Below, one piece after another: positions 19,473-28,212 of a stretch of 64,000 bases of DNA. Origin of the DNA: Selenomonadaceae bacterium (GTDB taxonomy: Bacteria; Bacillota; Negativicutes; Selenomonadales; Selenomonadaceae); the NCBI GenBank assembly GCA_017554235.1, contig JAFZIV010000053.1, positions 1 to 64,000 on the forward strand, given 5' to 3'. A program made the position numbers and the translations under genes. Positions within the stretch are counted from its first letter, which is position 1, and each line of letters opens with the position of its first letter. Under the pieces are notes generated by a model, which saw nothing but the letters and a program-made list of their open reading frames with translations, ran no database searches and was not told the DNA's origin.

Positions 19473-19505
19473 TTTTTTGCTGTACTTGACAAGGAGGTTT
19501 TCAAA

Positions 19506-20294
19506 ATGGATTTTGCGACTATGGGAAAGGTCGGCTCGTACATTAAGCAGAAAAATTTATCATTCGCCGCTAATTACAAAATTCATACAGGTCAGCGCGT
19601 TATGGATTCAAACGGCAATTTGGCGTTTCAATATTCTTCAATGTATGAGCAAGTCTCCGAAACTAACAAAACTGTTTCCGAAAAAATTAAAGAGGCGCGT
19701 CTTGAAAGTATCAAACATAAATTGAAGAGGGGTAAAAAACTTTCTGATGAAGAAATGGCATTTCTTAACAAAAATGACGTTAATCTTTACAGAAAAGCTA
19801 AACATGCCGACGACGCCCGCGAAGAACTTAAAAATGAATTGAAAAGCGCGACAACTAAGCAGGAAGCTCGACAAATTCTTTCACGCGCTATGGTTAAGGC
19901 GTCCGCAGAAGCAGGCGCAGAACTTTCCTCTTGTCAATCCGGCGGCATATCGACGGGCGGAGCAATCAGTGACGTTTCAATTTCAACTGAAAATATTTCA
20001 ATGCCTACCGAAAATATTGCCGTCAATGCGACTTCGACGCCTACAGAAAATCTTTTAAATCCTATGGAAAATAATTTGTCAACCGCTGATGAAAATTCAG
20101 AGGAAAAAAATTCTAAGCTTGACGTTATGGAAAAATTTATTATGACGATTCGCGCCCTTGAGGATGAATGGAAAAATTTTACAAAATCTGATGATTATAA
20201 AGATTTGCCGGAGGATTCTTTTTTTGAAGAAATGCCTAAACGCAAATTTTTTTACGCAAGTTATAACTATCGGCAGGCGGCGAACATTGCTTAG
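19506..20294 (+). CDS. Hypothetical protein with charged helices and Ser/Thr/Asn linker
   Basis: A 262-aa protein with AAGGAGG 8 bases before its ATG. Residues 1-140 are rich in Lys, Glu and Ala and probably helical. Residues 145-200 are a low-complexity linker with repeats of PTEN-like units (ISMPTENIAV, STPTENLL). The C-terminus is helical with many aromatics. I do not recognise a family. It ends overlapping the probable TTG start of dprA, so the two may be co-translated. Confidence 0.7.
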   Translation: MDFATMGKVGSYIKQKNLSFAANYKIHTGQRVMDSNGNLAFQYSSMYEQVSETNKTVSEKIKEARLESIKHKLKRGKKLSDEEMAFLNKNDVNLYRKAKHADDAREELKNELKSATTKQEARQILSRAMVKASAEAGAELSSCQSGGISTGGAISDVSISTENISMPTENIAVNATSTPTENLLNPMENNLSTADENSEEKNSKLDVMEKFIMTIRALEDEWKNFTKSDDYKDLPEDSFFEEMPKRKFFYASYNYRQAANIA

Positions 20295-21426
20295 TACAGT
20301 AGAAAAATATTACGTTGCAACTATCGGCGCGGCAAAATATTTAGGAAGTGTCCGCGTACAACAACTGATTAATTTTTTTGGCGACGCTCAATCTGTTTGG
20401 ACGGCGAAAAGCGGCGAAATTGAAAAGGCAGGACTTCCACAAAAGGCGTTGGAATCTTTTTTAGATTTTCGCGCCAATAATCCCGACGCCCCCGCAAAAT
20501 TAATCGAATACTGTGACAAAAAAAATATCGGACTGTGCAGTATATATGATGAAGATTACCCGCCAATGTTAATGGAAATTCAAAATCCGCCGACTGTTTT
20601 TTATTACTACGGGACTCTTGAACCTTTCGCTGAAAGAATTGCAATGGTCGGCACGCGCAACAATACTGATTACGGTCAACGTGTTGCGATGGAAATTGCT
20701 GAAGAACTTGCCGCTGCAGGAATTACAATCGTAAGCGGCGCGGCTCGCGGGATTGATACCTTTTCGCATATGGGCGCGATGAAACGCGGGAGGACAGTTG
20801 CCGTGCTTGGTTGCGGTATTGAGTACGCCTTCAAAGTTCCGAATCATAAGCTTATACGCGAAATTGCTGAAAAAGGTGTTGTAATGACGGATTTTAAACC
20901 GAGTCAACCTCCAACTAAAGAAACTTTTCCTCCGCGTAACAGAATTATTGCTGGGCTTAGTCGCGGCGTGATTGTAATTGAGGCGGGGGAACGTAGCGGC
21001 GCAGATATAACTTGCGGATATGCGGGCGATTTTGGTCGTGACGTGTTCGCAGTGCCGGGCAGTATTTATTGGAAGAAAAGCGTTGGTTGCAACAGGCTGA
21101 TTCGTGACAGCGGCGGCGGTACTGTAGTTAGGAGTGCCGCTGACATTTTAGAATTTTATAATTGGACGCAAAATAAATCTATTGAAAAAAATATTTTTGA
21201 TGAACAAAATATTTCTGATACGAAACAAATTAATAACGAAACTTTGAAGCTTGAAGGCGTTGAAAAGAAAATCTTTGATGTGATACCTTCAAGCGATTTT
21301 ATTACGATTGATGAAATTTTGGATACGGTTGAGGAAGTTTCACCAGATGAAATTCCATCAATTCTTCTGCAACTTGAAATGAAAAATTGTATCGTCGAAA
21401 AGGACGGGACTTATAGTAAGGGATAA
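20287..21426 (+). CDS. dprA: DNA-processing protein DprA
   Basis: About 379 aa from TTG 20287 (LLSTVEKYYVATIG), which overlaps the previous stop by 8 bases; the open frame extends 43 codons further upstream inside the previous gene, where no ribosome site is seen. The Rossmann-like core has IAMVGTRNNTDYG, VSGAARGIDTFSHMGA, VAVLGCGIEYAFKVPN and PRNRIIAGLSRGVIVIEA. A C-terminal winged helix (DSFITIDEILDTVEEVS-like) follows. DprA loads RecA on incoming single-stranded DNA in natural transformation. It is the first gene of the conserved dprA-topA-trmFO cluster. Confidence 0.92.
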   Translation: MLSTVEKYYVATIGAAKYLGSVRVQQLINFFGDAQSVWTAKSGEIEKAGLPQKALESFLDFRANNPDAPAKLIEYCDKKNIGLCSIYDEDYPPMLMEIQNPPTVFYYYGTLEPFAERIAMVGTRNNTDYGQRVAMEIAEELAAAGITIVSGAARGIDTFSHMGAMKRGRTVAVLGCGIEYAFKVPNHKLIREIAEKGVVMTDFKPSQPPTKETFPPRNRIIAGLSRGVIVIEAGERSGADITCGYAGDFGRDVFAVPGSIYWKKSVGCNRLIRDSGGGTVVRSAADILEFYNWTQNKSIEKNIFDEQNISDTKQINNETLKLEGVEKKIFDVIPSSDFITIDEILDTVEEVSPDEIPSILLQLEMKNCIVEKDGTYSKG

Positions 21427-21440
21427 GGCATAAAGGATAA

Positions 21441-21493
21441 TTAATCAGTGAATAGTGAAAAACTGACCACTGACCACTTTTCACTGACCACTT
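21441..21493. repeat. Heptanucleotide repeat array between dprA and the topA homologue
   Basis: Tandem AGTGAAT/AGTGAAA units followed by CTGACCA/CACTGAC units in inverted orientation. A second heptad type (GGATAAG, GCATAAA, GGATAAT) precedes it at 21420-21440 and overlaps the dprA stop. Confidence 0.7.
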
Positions 21494-21522
21494 AAAAAGC
21501 TTGGTTGAAAGGAAAAAATTTT

Positions 21523-23151
21523 ATGGCTGTTAAAAAAAATTTGAAATCATTGATACTTACTGACAGCGCGAATAAGGCGCGAACGTTGAAAAAGTTTTTG
21601 GGACGATCTTACACGGTGCTTTCGACGGAGGGATTTTTGAAAGATTTGCCGAAAAGTCGAATCGGTGTTGACGAAAATTATTTACCTGATTATATCACTG
21701 TTCGCGGCAAAGGTTCATTGCTTACCGAACTTAAGAAAGAAACTTTGAATGCACGCAGAATTTTTTTGGCGACGAGTCCGAATCTGCGCGGAGAATTTTT
21801 AGCGCGTCAACTCTGCGAAGTCTTTGGCGTTAATCAGTATTCCAACTGTCGTATGTGGTTTGAGGAAATGACACGCGACGCCATTAAAAATTCGTTGGAC
21901 AATGCCCGCACGATTGACGATAAACTTGCGGACGCCTTTCAAGCCAAACAAATTATCGACAAGCTTGTAAGTCATAAAATCGGCGAATATCTTTCTTGTA
22001 AAATTTATCGCGGCGTAAAGGTCGGCAGATTTCGCGCAATGCTTTTAAAGCTTATCAATGACTTTCAGCCCTGCAAAGAAATTACGTTAGACAAAAATTT
22101 TACCGCCGCTAATTTGCAAATGCTTGCGTCGAAAGAATTAAATTTTTCTGCGGCTAAAACGCGCTTACTTGCCGAACAACTTTTTGAAGGAATTAATTTT
22201 GAGAAGGAAGGTTACTGCGGTTTAATCAAATGTCCGACTGAAGAAATTAAATTAACGACGGAAAATCGCACGCCGGAGAGTGTAAAAGAATATTTGACGG
22301 AAAGTCAATTCAAACTTTACGAACTGATTTATAATTATAGCGGTGCTGAAAAAATTTCTTCACCAACCGATTGCAACGAATTATCTTTGATGATGAAATT
22401 GGAAAGTCTCGGCATTGATTGGGCGGAAGTTTACGCGATAGGAATTGCCAGCCTTGTTAAGCGGAAATATATCACGTCTGAAAATTCTACGTTTAAGATG
22501 ACGGAGTTGGGACGACGTGTATTAAGCGCGTTGGAAGGATTTTTTGACGAAGATTTCAGCGTTGACAGTTACAAAAAACTTTCCGCGCAGGTTAATGAAA
22601 TTGCGGACGGCAAAGCGGAAAAAATTTCTGTTATCAGTAATTATTGCGGGAAGTTTGAAAAAAATTTTGAAAGAGCGATTGAAGAATTAGGCGAAGACGC
22701 TAAACCGCAAGATGAACCCGACGTTGACAGCGGAGAAATTTGCGACAAATGCGGTAAGCCTCTTTTAGTTAAGCATGGACGTTACGGATTTTTCTTGGCG
22801 TGTTCAGGTTATCCCGATTGTAAAAACGTTAAACCTTATGTAAAATATTTGGAACAAAAATGTCCAAAGTGTGGCGAGCGATTGACAAAACGGGATTTTG
22901 GGCGCGGCAGGACTTTATGTCGTTGTGAACATTATCCTGTTTGCGATTTTCAGACTTGGGACGAGCCGCAAAATACGACGTGTAAAACTTGCGGAGCTAC
23001 GATGTTCACGCGTAAATTTAAAAATCGTGCGTCAATGTTTTATTGCGGCAATGAAAGTTGTCCGTCGCGTGTTAACCATCCGATTAATAAAATTATTGCC
23101 GATGCGAAAAAGCGTTCTGAAGCGCGTAAAAAGGCGGTTAAAGACGATTGA
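21523..23151 (+). CDS. Topoisomerase I (TopA) homologue lacking catalytic residues
   Basis: A 542-aa protein from ATG 21523 (AAAGGA site), in the usual topA position between dprA and trmFO. It aligns along much of TopA: TOPRIM start [19 protein letters not shown] (canonical VESPAK), [40 protein letters not shown] and [16 protein letters not shown]. The DxDxE motif (canonical DxDREGE) reads SPNLRGE at 85-91. The active-site tyrosine segment (canonical TYMRTDS) reads LIKCPTEEI near 234-242, with no Tyr. The RPST motif reads DWAE near 299-302. Three four-Cys zinc ribbons (407-433, 447-474, 487-513) are intact. It also lacks about 150 residues of the gate. Relaxation activity is very unlikely; a DNA- or RNA-polymerase-binding role is possible. 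Confidence 0.8.
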   Translation: MAVKKNLKSLILTDSANKARTLKKFLGRSYTVLSTEGFLKDLPKSRIGVDENYLPDYITVRGKGSLLTELKKETLNARRIFLATSPNLRGEFLARQLCEVFGVNQYSNCRMWFEEMTRDAIKNSLDNARTIDDKLADAFQAKQIIDKLVSHKIGEYLSCKIYRGVKVGRFRAMLLKLINDFQPCKEITLDKNFTAANLQMLASKELNFSAAKTRLLAEQLFEGINFEKEGYCGLIKCPTEEIKLTTENRTPESVKEYLTESQFKLYELIYNYSGAEKISSPTDCNELSLMMKLESLGIDWAEVYAIGIASLVKRKYITSENSTFKMTELGRRVLSALEGFFDEDFSVDSYKKLSAQVNEIADGKAEKISVISNYCGKFEKNFERAIEELGEDAKPQDEPDVDSGEICDKCGKPLLVKHGRYGFFLACSGYPDCKNVKPYVKYLEQKCPKCGERLTKRDFGRGRTLCRCEHYPVCDFQTWDEPQNTTCKTCGATMFTRKFKNRASMFYCGNESCPSRVNHPINKIIADAKKRSEARKKAVKDD

Positions 23152-24464
23152 AAAAAGTTCATATAATTGGCGCGGGATTAGCGGGTAGTGAAGCGGCGTG
23201 GCAGGCTGCAAATCGCGGCGTCGAAGTATTTTTACATGAAATGCGACCGCTTAAACAAACTCCTGCACATAAGACGAAAAATTTTGCGGAATTGGTCTGC
23301 AGTAATTCTTTACGTGCGGCAGGATTGTCAAATGCGGTTGGCGTACTTAAAGAGGAAATGCGCAGATTAAATTCCGTGATAATGTCTGCCGCTGATGAAA
23401 ATAAAATTCCTGCAGGCGGCGCGTTAGCTGTCGACAGAGAAAATTTTAGTGCGGCAGTTACGGAAAAAGTTAAATCTTGCGTCAATTTCGTACAGGAAGA
23501 AGTCACAAACTTAGACGCGCTTATAAATTCTGACGACATTTTAATTATCGCCAGCGGACCTTTGACGGAAGGATTTTTGGCGGACGAAATTAAAAATTTG
23601 ACGGGAGGTGATGAATTTTATTTTTACGACGCGGCGGCACCTATTGTTACGGTTGATTCGATAAATTTCGACAAGGCTTTCAAGGCGTCACGTTACGGCA
23701 AAGGCGATGAACCCGCTTATATAAATTGCCCTATGACGCGGGAAGAATATTTGCAATTCCGCGCAGATTTAATCAACGCAGAAAAAACTAAGCCACATGA
23801 ATTTGAAAAAGAAATTTTCTTTGAAGGTTGCTTGCCCGTCGAAGTTTTAGCGGCACGCGGTGAAGATACTTTACGATTCGGACCAATGAAACCCGTTGGG
23901 CTTGAAGACCCTCGCACAGGAAAATTACCCTACGCCGTTGTACAACTTAGACAAGACAATTTCGCGGCGACGTTGTATAATTTAGTGGGCTTTCAAACAC
24001 ATTTGACTTGGAATGAGCAACGCAGAATTTTTCGCACGATACCGGGACTTGAAAACGCGGAAATTGTACGATACGGCGTAATGCACAGAAACACTTACAT
24101 AAATTCGCCGAAAGTTTTATTACCGACATTTCAATTAAAATCTGCGCGGGAAATTTTATTTGCGGGACAAATAACTGGCGTTGAAGGTTACGTCGAATCA
24201 GCGGCGGCAGGTTTAATGGCAGGCGTCAACGCGGCACGATTGGCTAAAGGATTAGACGCAATAATTTTTCCGCCTGAAACTTGTCACGGAGCATTGGCAA
24301 GCTATATCACGACGGAAAATAAAAATTTCCAGCCGATGAATGTAACTTTTGGATTGTTGCCGCCGTTCACAGAGTGCGTAAAAAAATCTGACCGCAAAGA
24401 AAAATTATCTGCGCGGGCATTATCAACATTAGAAAAATTTATTGAGGGGAATGATTTTGTATGA
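23148..24464 (+). CDS. trmFO: Methylenetetrahydrofolate-tRNA-(uracil-54-C5)-methyltransferase
   Basis: A 438-aa folate- and FAD-dependent enzyme making ribothymidine at position 54 of tRNAs. The FAD dinucleotide fold [21 protein letters not shown] is at residues 3-23, then [26 protein letters not shown] near 247 and a [17 protein letters not shown] block near 343. The start is TTG 23148, overlapping the previous stop by 4 bases. Length is typical. Confidence 0.95.
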   Translation: MKKVHIIGAGLAGSEAAWQAANRGVEVFLHEMRPLKQTPAHKTKNFAELVCSNSLRAAGLSNAVGVLKEEMRRLNSVIMSAADENKIPAGGALAVDRENFSAAVTEKVKSCVNFVQEEVTNLDALINSDDILIIASGPLTEGFLADEIKNLTGGDEFYFYDAAAPIVTVDSINFDKAFKASRYGKGDEPAYINCPMTREEYLQFRADLINAEKTKPHEFEKEIFFEGCLPVEVLAARGEDTLRFGPMKPVGLEDPRTGKLPYAVVQLRQDNFAATLYNLVGFQTHLTWNEQRRIFRTIPGLENAEIVRYGVMHRNTYINSPKVLLPTFQLKSAREILFAGQITGVEGYVESAAAGLMAGVNAARLAKGLDAIIFPPETCHGALASYITTENKNFQPMNVTFGLLPPFTECVKKSDRKEKLSARALSTLEKFIEGNDFV

Positions 24465-24697
24465 TGCAATCAGTTACTGCGATCTACGATGGGGAAAAAT
24501 TTATCCTCGATGAAGGTGTAAATTTGACGGCAGGACAAAAAGTCATTGTCACGATTTTGGAAAATGATGATCCGAAATACATGACGGAAGGCGAAATTAA
24601 TATCTTGATTAAAACGTTTTCCGGCGGCGGGTCTTTTAACGGCAAAGAAGATGTTGACGCGTATATTAACGAATCGCGTGCGGACAGAAATTTTTAA
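24461..24697 (+). CDS. Antitoxin-like protein, DUF104/AF2212 type
   Basis: A 78-aa protein (77 if started at the second ATG, 24464). The N-terminus [28 protein letters not shown] matches the beta-strand fold of DUF104 antitoxins. It overlaps the trmFO stop by 4 bases and precedes a PIN-domain gene by 24 bases, the expected antitoxin-first order. Function is inferred from fold pattern and context. Confidence 0.7.
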   Translation: MMQSVTAIYDGEKFILDEGVNLTAGQKVIVTILENDDPKYMTEGEINILIKTFSGGGSFNGKEDVDAYINESRADRNF

Positions 24698-24721
24698 ATT
24701 GCTTATTAAGGAGTTTTTAAA

Positions 24722-25162
24722 ATGGCAAATTTTAGAAAAATCTTTTTTGATACTGCACCGTTGATTTATTTTCTCGGTGAAAATTCTCCGTTGAAAAAAG
24801 ATATGGATAAGATTTTCTTCGAGGTTTTGAGTGACAGGTATCAAATTTTCACGTCTTCGGTTACTTGTGAAGAATATCTCACGTACAATTATCGTAACCA
24901 CAACGAAGAAGGCGTGAATTATTTTTGGAAGTTTATCCACAATTTTAACGTAAATGTTCGTGTAATCGATAACGCCGTTGCAGTTGAAGCGGCAAAACTC
25001 CGCGCAGAATACAAAGATTTTAAAACTATGGACGCGTTGCAACTTGCCGCCGCAATTTGTAGCGGTTGCGATTTATTTTTGACGAATAGTACTCAACTGA
25101 AATCGTTTGACAAAATTTTCTGCGTGACGGTTGAGGAATGGAAGACATTTTCAAAAGAGTAA
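24722..25162 (+). CDS. PIN-domain toxin (VapC-like)
   Basis: A 146-aa PIN-domain RNase. D10 in IFFDTAPLIYFL, Glu near 44 in TCEEYL and Asp near 104 in TMDALQLAAA form the acidic site. The fourth position, usually Asp in FLTND, reads FLTNSTQLKSF. AAGGAG precedes the ATG. It pairs with the DUF104-like antitoxin and overlaps the next gene by 25 bases. Expected to cut tRNA or mRNA when freed from the antitoxin. Confidence 0.8.
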   Translation: MANFRKIFFDTAPLIYFLGENSPLKKDMDKIFFEVLSDRYQIFTSSVTCEEYLTYNYRNHNEEGVNYFWKFIHNFNVNVRVIDNAVAVEAAKLRAEYKDFKTMDALQLAAAICSGCDLFLTNSTQLKSFDKIFCVTVEEWKTFSKE

Positions 25163-25956
25163 CTCTGGATAAGCTTACGGAATTTGCCGAAAAATACGGT
25201 AAAATTTTTCCTAAGCGCGTAAAAAAATCTGTCATAGTGGACGCCGTAAAAAATTTGCTTGATGATGAAAAAATTCTTATCGATTATCACGAAACTTTTA
25301 AAAAGGAACTTGCCTTAAGCCCGCAGGATACAGAGGAAATTCTTCAGTGTACTAAAGCTGAACGGCAACGTTGGACGGCAGAAAATAAATTGCCCGTCGT
25401 TTATTACGAAGATTTTCATAAATTCGGCAAAGATTTAAAATGCCCTTATTACGACAGAATTTTTATTTGCAACTCAATCACGCCTGAACTTATTGACGAA
25501 TGGCGCAAAGATTATAAAGAAAAAAGTTTGGCTAATCGTAAATCGGCGGTCGAAAAATCTCGTGCCTCTTTTCAAAGAAATGAAAATCTGCGCGAATATT
25601 CAAAGTTGGAGTTAAGCCAAGAATTAAATTTTTTCTATCCGTTGGACGAAGAAGCGGGGATAATTTTTGAGTTAGCTTTTTGGACGCAGTGGGTAAATCG
25701 TTGGGCTAAAACGAATGAGTTAAAATCTCGGCGGGCAATTAAGTACGGCGATAAATATTCCGCGCAGAAAGATTTATGCTACTCTCTGAAAAATCGCGCC
25801 ATTGAGATTTTACTTAAGTCAAAATATTCGACTCCTTATTTGTACGTTCCCGAATATCCCGACAAAATCTACGTTTATTTTTGTGAATTTCATTATCAAC
25901 TTATCAAAGATATGTATTTCGATTATGTTCATCCGTCAGACGCGTATTATATTTGA
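25138..25956 (+). CDS. Hypothetical protein
   Basis: A 272-aa protein overlapping the PIN gene end by 25 bases. Residues 8-42 (LTEFAEKYGKIFPKRVKKS...) resemble a small SAP- or Rho-N-like helical DNA-binding unit. The rest is rich in Lys, Tyr and Trp, with a TKAERQRWTAENKLPVVYYED segment. I do not recognise a family. Its stop codon falls inside the first bases of the IS110-type repeat at 25951, so the C-terminus may have been altered by the insertion. Confidence 0.65.
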   Translation: MEDIFKRVTLDKLTEFAEKYGKIFPKRVKKSVIVDAVKNLLDDEKILIDYHETFKKELALSPQDTEEILQCTKAERQRWTAENKLPVVYYEDFHKFGKDLKCPYYDRIFICNSITPELIDEWRKDYKEKSLANRKSAVEKSRASFQRNENLREYSKLELSQELNFFYPLDEEAGIIFELAFWTQWVNRWAKTNELKSRRAIKYGDKYSAQKDLCYSLKNRAIEILLKSKYSTPYLYVPEYPDKIYVYFCEFHYQLIKDMYFDYVHPSDAYYI

Positions 25957-26309
25957 ATTTAAATTTTATAGACCAAAATAGGCATTTATGGTATTCTATA
26001 TGTTGACCGACTTAAGATGAAGGAATGACAGACCACCAAGAAGGATGTGGCTACAGCTTAGTTTTCAGTTCCGTTATCAGTGAATCAAAAAATAGCCCCG
26101 CTGGCGATTCGGGCAAGACACTATAACACTATGGAATGGCAAAGATGACGAAGAGTCGGGGGACAGACAGACATGTTATTTTGAAAGGTGGTTGTAGTAG
26201 AAGTTAAAAGTAGTCCGAAAGTGGCAGATTCCGCGAAAGTGGGATTTTGTTATACAATCGGATAGAGGTGTGTAGTACGCTGGAGAGTTTATCCTCTCAA
26301 ATGTGTTTG
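25951..26309 (+). mobile_element. IS110-family non-coding end, longer copy, probable bridge-RNA remnant
   Basis: Aligns in inverse orientation with 7271-7425: a 21-bp identical block at 25951-25971, similarity to about 26030, TTTCAGTTCCGTTATCAGT near 26064, and the last 55 bases ending CTCAAATGTGTTTG. Between these lie about 150 bases absent from the first copy. They are richer in G, with several short hairpins (for example around 26078-26115, GAATC paired with GATTC). No transposase frame remains. In IS1111-type elements this position encodes the bridge RNA. Confidence 0.55.
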
Positions 26310-26672
26310 TCTATATTTGACTATGGCAAGCGCAACTATTTTGATAATCCAAAAATGTACGATAAATGTCCGCATTGCCAAATTGACAAGCAAAAAAATT
26401 ATTACGCGCTGTTTTGTCTGAAAATAAATTTAATTGCAGGTACAACTTTTTGGTTTCATATGCCGCACAGTTTAGGGATAAATATTTTTCCTGATGAAAA
26501 AACTTTGCAGAAAATTTTTCAAGAAGAAAATTTCGAGGGATATTTCAGGTTCGGACGCGCAGTCACTGAAGAGGAAATGACGATATACCCCGAAAAGAAA
26601 GTTCTAAAATCGTTTCAGGAGACTGTAAGTAAAGCAGAAAATTTTTTTAATCTTAAGAATGGAGCTGATTAA
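26247..26672 (+). CDS. Hypothetical protein with CxxC motif, probably 5'-truncated
   Basis: An open frame of 141 codons. The first 21 or so codons lie in the IS110-type end, so the native start was probably lost. From about residue 22 the protein reads SIFDYGKRNYFDNPKMYDKCPHCQ, a single CxxC, then aromatic-rich residues to the stop, one base before hslV. I do not recognise it. Whether it is still translated is unclear. Confidence 0.5.
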   Translation: MLYNRIEVCSTLESLSSQMCLSIFDYGKRNYFDNPKMYDKCPHCQIDKQKNYYALFCLKINLIAGTTFWFHMPHSLGINIFPDEKTLQKIFQEENFEGYFRFGRAVTEEEMTIYPEKKVLKSFQETVSKAENFFNLKNGAD

Positions 26673-27206
26673 ATGTTTGAAGCAACAACGATTGTTGCCG
26701 TAAAACGTAACGGAAAAACTGCAATAGCGGGCGATGGTCAGGTTACTTTTGGACAAAGTACAATTATGAAGTCGACGGCTAAAAAAGTTCGTCGCTTGTA
26801 TCACGATAAAGTTGTAGCGGGATTCGCTGGCTCTGTAGCAGATGCTTTTACGCTTTTTGAGAAATTTGAAGGTAAGCTTGAGGAATGTCACGGACATTTA
26901 CAAAGGGCGGCTGTTGCGTTGGCTAAGGATTGGCGCACAGATAAAATTTTGCGTCGACTTGAAGCGTTATTGCTTGTCGCCGATAAAGATACGATTTTAA
27001 TGTTGTCGGGCAACGGTGAAGTTATTGAGCCGGACGGTGATGTTGCGGCAATAGGTTCAGGCGGCTTTTACGCATTGGCGGCAGGGCGTGCACTCATTGC
27101 ACATACCGAAATGTCAGCGGCGGAAATTGCTAAGGAAGCGTTAAATATCGCGGCAGATATTTGCATTTTCACTAACCAAAATATTACGCTTGAAGAGATT
27201 GAATAA
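26673..27206 (+). CDS. hslV: ATP-dependent protease subunit HslV (ClpQ)
   Basis: A 177-aa proteasome-like peptidase. The short propeptide MFEA precedes the N-terminal catalytic threonine in [24 protein letters not shown]. It forms a double hexamer activated by the HslU ATPase. ATG with GGAGCTGAT just upstream. hslU, which normally follows, is absent; whiA follows instead after a terminator. Confidence 0.95.
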   Translation: MFEATTIVAVKRNGKTAIAGDGQVTFGQSTIMKSTAKKVRRLYHDKVVAGFAGSVADAFTLFEKFEGKLEECHGHLQRAAVALAKDWRTDKILRRLEALLLVADKDTILMLSGNGEVIEPDGDVAAIGSGGFYALAAGRALIAHTEMSAAEIAKEALNIAADICIFTNQNITLEEIE

Positions 27207-27236
27207 TTTTTGTTGATAAATTTTTTTAAATTAAAA

Positions 27237-27268
27237 TAGCCGTTTTCTAATGAGAGCGGCTAAATTTT
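27237..27268 (+). terminator. Terminator after hslV
   Basis: TAGCCG (27237-27242) pairs with CGGCTA (27257-27262) around a 14-base loop that has a small inner stem, followed by an AT-rich tract with six T residues. Confidence 0.75.
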
Positions 27269-27304
27269 TTATATTACGCGTTTCAAAAAAATCGAGGTGA
27301 TAAA

Positions 27305-28195
27305 ATGTCGCAAAAATTTTCATACACGTGTGAAGTTAAAAACGAATTGGCGCGAGTCTTCGGCGAGGATACGGAACTTTTACGCGCAGAACTTAATGCA
27401 ATGTTGGCGTGTTGCGCGGAGGAAGGTAACGGGCGAATAGATTTTTGTCATGCCAACGCCGCCGTTGCAAGAAAATTTTTTAAGCTGGTTAAGAAAATTT
27501 TTCAAGACTTAACGCTGAAAATTATAGTCGGTCGAAAAAAATTTCCTAGAAAAAAAATAAAGTATATCGTAAGAATTTTGTTGACGAATGAGACGAAAAA
27601 TCTTTTCAATGATTTATGTCCTGCAGAAATTTTGAACCGTCCGAATCTAGGCGTTGCGTACTTGCGCGGAATTTTTTTGGCGAGCGGAAGTGTAAACAGT
27701 CCTGAAAAAATGAATCACCTTGAAATGGCATTTGTAAATAAAACTATTGCCGAGTTTGTGAAAAAAATTTTTAAAATTTTTGATATGAATGCCGGCATTT
27801 ATGAGCGCAAAGAATTTTTCGTCGTCTACCTTAAAGAAGGCGATGCCATTTGCGATTTTTTAGCGATAATCGGCGCGGAAAAAGCTGTCGAACATTTTGA
27901 AGTGGCACGTAACGTTAAGGAAGTACGCGCTATGGTTAATCGCATTGTAAACTGTGAGACTGCGAACGTTAGCAAAGTTGTTGCCGCCGCGCAGAAACAA
28001 ATTGCAGATATTCATCTGATTATGTCAAAAGGCGTTGAAGTCGAGGAAAAAATTAAACAGGCTATGGAAATTCGATTAAAATATCCTGACGACAGCACGA
28101 AAGAAATTGCTGTAAAATGCGGTATCAGCAAGCAAGGTTTTTTGTATCGTATGAAAGTTATTCACGAATTGGCGGAAGAGTTGCGCCAAAATTAA
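27305..28195 (+). CDS. whiA: Sporulation/cell-division regulator WhiA
   Basis: A 296-aa WhiA with the LAGLIDADG-like N-terminal domain (YLRGIFLASGSVNSPEKMNHLEM near 120) and a C-terminal helix-turn-helix (STKEIAVKCGISKQGFLYRM near 263). VNRIVNCETANVSKVVAAA links them. WhiA binds DNA and affects division and chromosome segregation in Firmicutes. ATG follows GAGGTGAT. The usual neighbours yvcK and rapZ are not present. Confidence 0.93.
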   Translation: MSQKFSYTCEVKNELARVFGEDTELLRAELNAMLACCAEEGNGRIDFCHANAAVARKFFKLVKKIFQDLTLKIIVGRKKFPRKKIKYIVRILLTNETKNLFNDLCPAEILNRPNLGVAYLRGIFLASGSVNSPEKMNHLEMAFVNKTIAEFVKKIFKIFDMNAGIYERKEFFVVYLKEGDAICDFLAIIGAEKAVEHFEVARNVKEVRAMVNRIVNCETANVSKVVAAAQKQIADIHLIMSKGVEVEEKIKQAMEIRLKYPDDSTKEIAVKCGISKQGFLYRMKVIHELAEELRQN

Positions 28196-28212
28196 AACGT
28201 AACAGTCAAAAA

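Noticed and set aside
26090..26240. RNase P, SRP or tmRNA gene
   Set aside because: None of the conserved cores could be matched, and part of the region is homologous to the IS110-associated end at 7271-7425.
28196..28212. Bidirectional terminator between whiA and the histidine kinase
   Set aside because: The 17-base gap contains no inverted repeat that I can see.
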